From: Chloroflexota bacterium
Lineage (GTDB): Bacteria > Chloroflexota > Limnocylindria > Limnocylindrales > CSP1-4
DNA: 64,000 bases
NCBI GenBank assembly: GCA_947475545.1
Contig: CANJLL010000001.1
Coordinates: forward strand, 186,001 to 250,000
Direction of reading: 5' to 3'
Under the pieces are notes generated by a model. It was not told the DNA's origin and did no database searches. It saw only the letters and a program-made list of their open reading frames with translations. Shown here piece after piece: positions 61,691 through 64,000 of this stretch; the first letter of the stretch is position 1; every line of letters begins with the position of its first letter. The translations under genes and the position numbers were made by a program.

Positions 61691-63286
61691 ATGTCAGCCA
61701 CGGCCCCCTCCCGCCTCGAAACCGTCCTGGAGCGCTACGAGCCCGTCATCGGGATCGAAGTCCACTGCCAGCTCCGGACCGTGTCCAAGATGTTCTGCGG
61801 CTGCTCCACCGCCTACGACGGCGCGGCGCCCAATACGCACTGCTGCCCGGTCTGCCTGGGGCTCCCGGGGGCCCTGCCCACGATCAACCGGCGAGCCGTG
61901 GAGCTGGTGCTCCGTGCCGGGGCCGCCATCGAGGGGACCACGCCGCCGGTCACTCGCTGGGATCGCAAGAACTACTTCTACCCGGACCTGCCCAAGGGCT
62001 ACCAGATCAGCCAGTTCGATCTGCCCCTGGCCGCCGATGGCCGGCTCACCTTCGACACCTCCCTCGGCCCCGTGACCATCGGGATCCGGCGCGCCCACCT
62101 CGAGGAGGACACCGCCAAGCTGATCCATGCCGAGGGCACGGATGGTGGCCGGGTCAGCCTGGTGGACTTCAACCGGTCTGGTGCCCCGCTGATGGAGATC
62201 GTCACGGAGCCGGACGTCCGGTCGGCGGAGCAGGCCCGTCGGTATGCCGAGGAGCTGCAGCTCCTGCTCCGCTCCATTGGCGTGTCCGACGCGGACATGG
62301 AACGCGGGCAGATGCGGGTGGAGGCCAACGTCTCGCTCCGGCCGGTGGGCACGGAGCCGTTCGGGACGCGCGTCGAGGTCAAGAACATGAACTCCTTCCG
62401 CTCGGTGGAGCGGGCCATCGAGTTCGAGATCGTCCGCCAGGGAGCCGCCCTGGACGCAGGGGAGCGGCTGACCCAGGACACCCGGGGCTGGTCCGACGAC
62501 CGAGGCGAGACGTACGTCATGCGGTCCAAGGAGGACTCGCACGACTACCGCTACTTCCCCGAGCCGGATCTGCCGCCGCTCCGCGTGGATCCGGCGTGGC
62601 TGGCCGAGATCCGTGCGGGGCTGCCGGAGCTGCCGGCGGCGCGCCGCGTGCGCTACCAGGCGGAGCTGGGCCTCTCCGCGTATGACGCGGGCGTGGTCGC
62701 GGGGGACGCCGGGGCGACCGCGCTCTTCGAGGCGACCATGGACGCCGGTCGGTCGTTGGACAGCGTGCGTCCGTTGGACGCCGTGCGTCCGTTGGACGCC
62801 GTGCGTCCGTTGGACGCCAAGCAGGTCGCCAACTGGGTGACCGTGGACTACCTGGGCCTGCGCAATGCCGGGGCCACGGGGTCCGCGATCACCGTCGATC
62901 CGGCCCAGCTCGCCGCCATCGTGCGCGCCGTGGGCGAGGGGGCCGTGACGAGAGCGCAGGGACGACAGGTCCTCGCTGAGCACGCGGAGACGGGCGCGTC
63001 TGCGGCCGCCATCGTCGACGCGCGGGGCTTCCGACAGATCTCCGACGCCGGTGCCATCGGCGCGGCCGTGGACGCCGTCATCGCGGCCAACCCGGCCGCG
63101 GTCGCGGACTATCGGGCCGGCAAGGCCCAGGCCGTGGGCTTCCTCGTGGGCCAGGTCATGAAGAGCACCAAGGGCCAGGCGAACGCGGCGGCTGCCGGCG
63201 CCGCGATCCGCGAGCGACTCGACGGCGCGCCGGAGGCCGCCACGCCGGGGGATGGCGCGCCGAGCGGTGGGGCGGTAGAGGGCTGA
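61691..63286 (+). CDS. gatB: Glu-tRNA(Gln)/Asp-tRNA(Asn) amidotransferase subunit B
   Basis: A 531-residue kinase/transamidase subunit that phosphorylates and amidates misacylated Glu-tRNA(Gln) or Asp-tRNA(Asn). Family segments are YEPVIGIEVHCQLRTVSKMFCGCS, the Cys set in FCGC and HCCPVCLGLPGALP, KNYFYPDLPKGYQISQFD, VDFNRSGAPLMEIVTEPD and SKEDSHDYRYFPEPDLPP. The C-terminal helical and YqeY-like part is present (QVMKSTKGQANA). Four near-copies of RPLDAV sit before KQVANWVT, from an 18-bp repeat. Confidence 0.95.
   Translation: MSATAPSRLETVLERYEPVIGIEVHCQLRTVSKMFCGCSTAYDGAAPNTHCCPVCLGLPGALPTINRRAVELVLRAGAAIEGTTPPVTRWDRKNYFYPDLPKGYQISQFDLPLAADGRLTFDTSLGPVTIGIRRAHLEEDTAKLIHAEGTDGGRVSLVDFNRSGAPLMEIVTEPDVRSAEQARRYAEELQLLLRSIGVSDADMERGQMRVEANVSLRPVGTEPFGTRVEVKNMNSFRSVERAIEFEIVRQGAALDAGERLTQDTRGWSDDRGETYVMRSKEDSHDYRYFPEPDLPPLRVDPAWLAEIRAGLPELPAARRVRYQAELGLSAYDAGVVAGDAGATALFEATMDAGRSLDSVRPLDAVRPLDAVRPLDAKQVANWVTVDYLGLRNAGATGSAITVDPAQLAAIVRAVGEGAVTRAQGRQVLAEHAETGASAAAIVDARGFRQISDAGAIGAAVDAVIAANPAAVADYRAGKAQAVGFLVGQVMKSTKGQANAAAAGAAIRERLDGAPEAATPGDGAPSGGAVEG
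62754..62818 (+). repeat. 18-bp tandem repeat inside gatB
   Basis: CGTTGGACAGCGTGCGTC (62754-62771) is followed by two exact copies of CGTTGGACGCCGTGCGTC (62772-62807) and a partial copy to 62818. The repeat encodes (R/S)(P/L)LD(S/A)V and keeps the frame. Confidence 0.93.
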
Positions 63287-63288
63287 CG

Positions 63289-63561
63289 GTGGGGCTCCTC
63301 AATCTCATCGCCTGGGCGGCTGGCGTGGTCCTCATCGCCCTCGGCTACCGACGGGCGCGAGGGCCGTGGCTCCGCTACCAGATGCTCCGTGAGCAGGACG
63401 CCAACGTTGCCCGCTACGAGGCGTGGCGCGGTGGGCTCCGCGACACCGGCACCACCGGCGCATCGGTGGCCATGGCCATGCTCCGACGCCAGGCCCAGTC
63501 CGGCGCGCTGATCGCCGTCGTCGGGTTCGTCCTCGTGCTCGCCGGGTTCGCGCTGAAGTAA
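63289..63561 (+). CDS. Small two-segment membrane protein, function unknown
   Basis: A 90-residue protein with hydrophobic segments at about residues 4-19 and 70-88, flanking a charged middle (LRYQMLREQDANVARYEAWRGGLRD). The GTG is 2 nt after gatB, so it is probably cotranscribed with it. I do not recognise the family. Confidence 0.6.
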   Translation: MGLLNLIAWAAGVVLIALGYRRARGPWLRYQMLREQDANVARYEAWRGGLRDTGTTGASVAMAMLRRQAQSGALIAVVGFVLVLAGFALK

Positions 63562-63646
63562 CGGGCCCGCGCCGGGCCACGCCGGGGGGCCGCGCGGGTC
63601 GCCGCCGGCCGCGCGGCGTGGCCGCCGGCCGTGCCGGGAACCTGGT

Positions 63647-64000
63647 TCAGTCGCGCAGCCGGTGGTGGTCAACCATGATGCAGCGGTCCATGACCACATC
63701 GAGTCCGGCTGCGGCTGCGATCCGCGCCGCCTCCCAGCTGACGACGCCCTGCTGCATCCAGAGGCAGCCGGCGCCGGCCGCGACCGCCTCGTGCGCGTGC
63801 GTCGGACACGCCGAGGCGCGCCGGAAGAGGTTCACGATCTCGAACGGGCCGGTGGCCGCGACCGCCTCGCCCAGCGTGTGGTAGGCGGTGACGCCATCGA
63901 TCTCCGTCTCGTCGGGGTTCACGGGGACGGCGTCGAACCCGGCCCGGCGCAGGTAGCGGAAGATGCCCCACGACGGGCGACCCGGCCTGGCCGACGCCCC
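63647..64000 (-). CDS. CoA-binding domain protein (YccU type), partial
   Basis: The C-terminal 117 residues of a CoA-binding Rossmann-fold protein; the frame is open to the right edge. Typical sequence is RPSWGIFRYLRRAGFDAVPVNPDETE, PFEIVNLFRRASACPTHA and the ending WMQQGVVSWEAARIAAAAGLDVVMDRCIMVDHHRL. Members bind CoA; the physiological role is unclear. It is convergent with the membrane-protein gene across a GC-rich gap of 85 bp. Confidence 0.93.
   Translation of the reverse strand, partial: GASARPGRPSWGIFRYLRRAGFDAVPVNPDETEIDGVTAYHTLGEAVAATGPFEIVNLFRRASACPTHAHEAVAAGAGCLWMQQGVVSWEAARIAAAAGLDVVMDRCIMVDHHRLRD

Overview
This window is about 64 kb of a very GC-rich (roughly 70%) bacterial chromosome. 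It is gene-dense and almost entirely housekeeping. GTG and TTG starts are frequent, and many genes meet in ATGA or GTGA stop/start overlaps. The content fits a free-living Chloroflexota of the Limnocylindria type: class II-like PurF with iron-sulphur cysteines, a split glycine decarboxylase, a HrcA/CIRCE-controlled groESL, FAS1 lipoproteins, a cyclase-STAND regulator and an unusual MetRS. The phylum is an inference from gene content; no rRNA is present. I see no insertion sequence, prophage, CRISPR array or recognisable defence locus.

Layout, left to right. The window opens with the 3' end of yggS, then yggT, yggU and a tRNA-Val (CAC). Leftward genes follow: a FAS1 lipoprotein, a beta-carbonic anhydrase and aconitase. 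Divergent from aconitase are a His-rich DUF2520 protein, a structured or undefined leader of about 310 nt, a NUDIX hydrolase and the glycine cleavage genes gcvT, gcvH, gcvPA and gcvPB. A complete dipeptide/oligopeptide ABC transporter (lipoprotein, two permeases, two ATPases) runs into nadE and rsmI. Leftward ssb and a GGDEF/HD-GYP protein come next. The purine operon purA-D-B-C-S-Q-L-F-M-N/H then fills 23.6-37.1 kb. It is preceded by a structured leader of about 200 nt, and its last gene fuses purN to purH.

After the purine operon come metG, tatD, an ABC exporter pair and groES-groEL. A leftward block holds a dienelactone-hydrolase-like enzyme, a REC-EAL phosphodiesterase and a hybrid histidine kinase; gene debris, including a groEL fragment, lies between the hydrolase and the phosphodiesterase gene. 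The right part carries pcrA, a flavin-dependent hydroxy-acid dehydrogenase, ligA, gatC-gatA, an aminotransferase, a cyclase-STAND-TPR protein and gatB. The window ends in a small membrane protein and a partial CoA-binding protein.

How the genes connect: the glycine cleavage system yields one-carbon units (methylene-THF), and PurN/PurH consume 10-formyl-THF. The GGDEF/HD-GYP and REC-EAL proteins point to c-di-GMP signalling. GatA, GatB and GatC together supply tRNA-dependent amidation. The most interesting non-coding or structural signals are the purA leader RNA, the PurN-PurH fusion, 18-bp in-frame minisatellites in four unrelated genes, and a recurrent TANNNT-N6-8-start pattern that implies leaderless transcripts.
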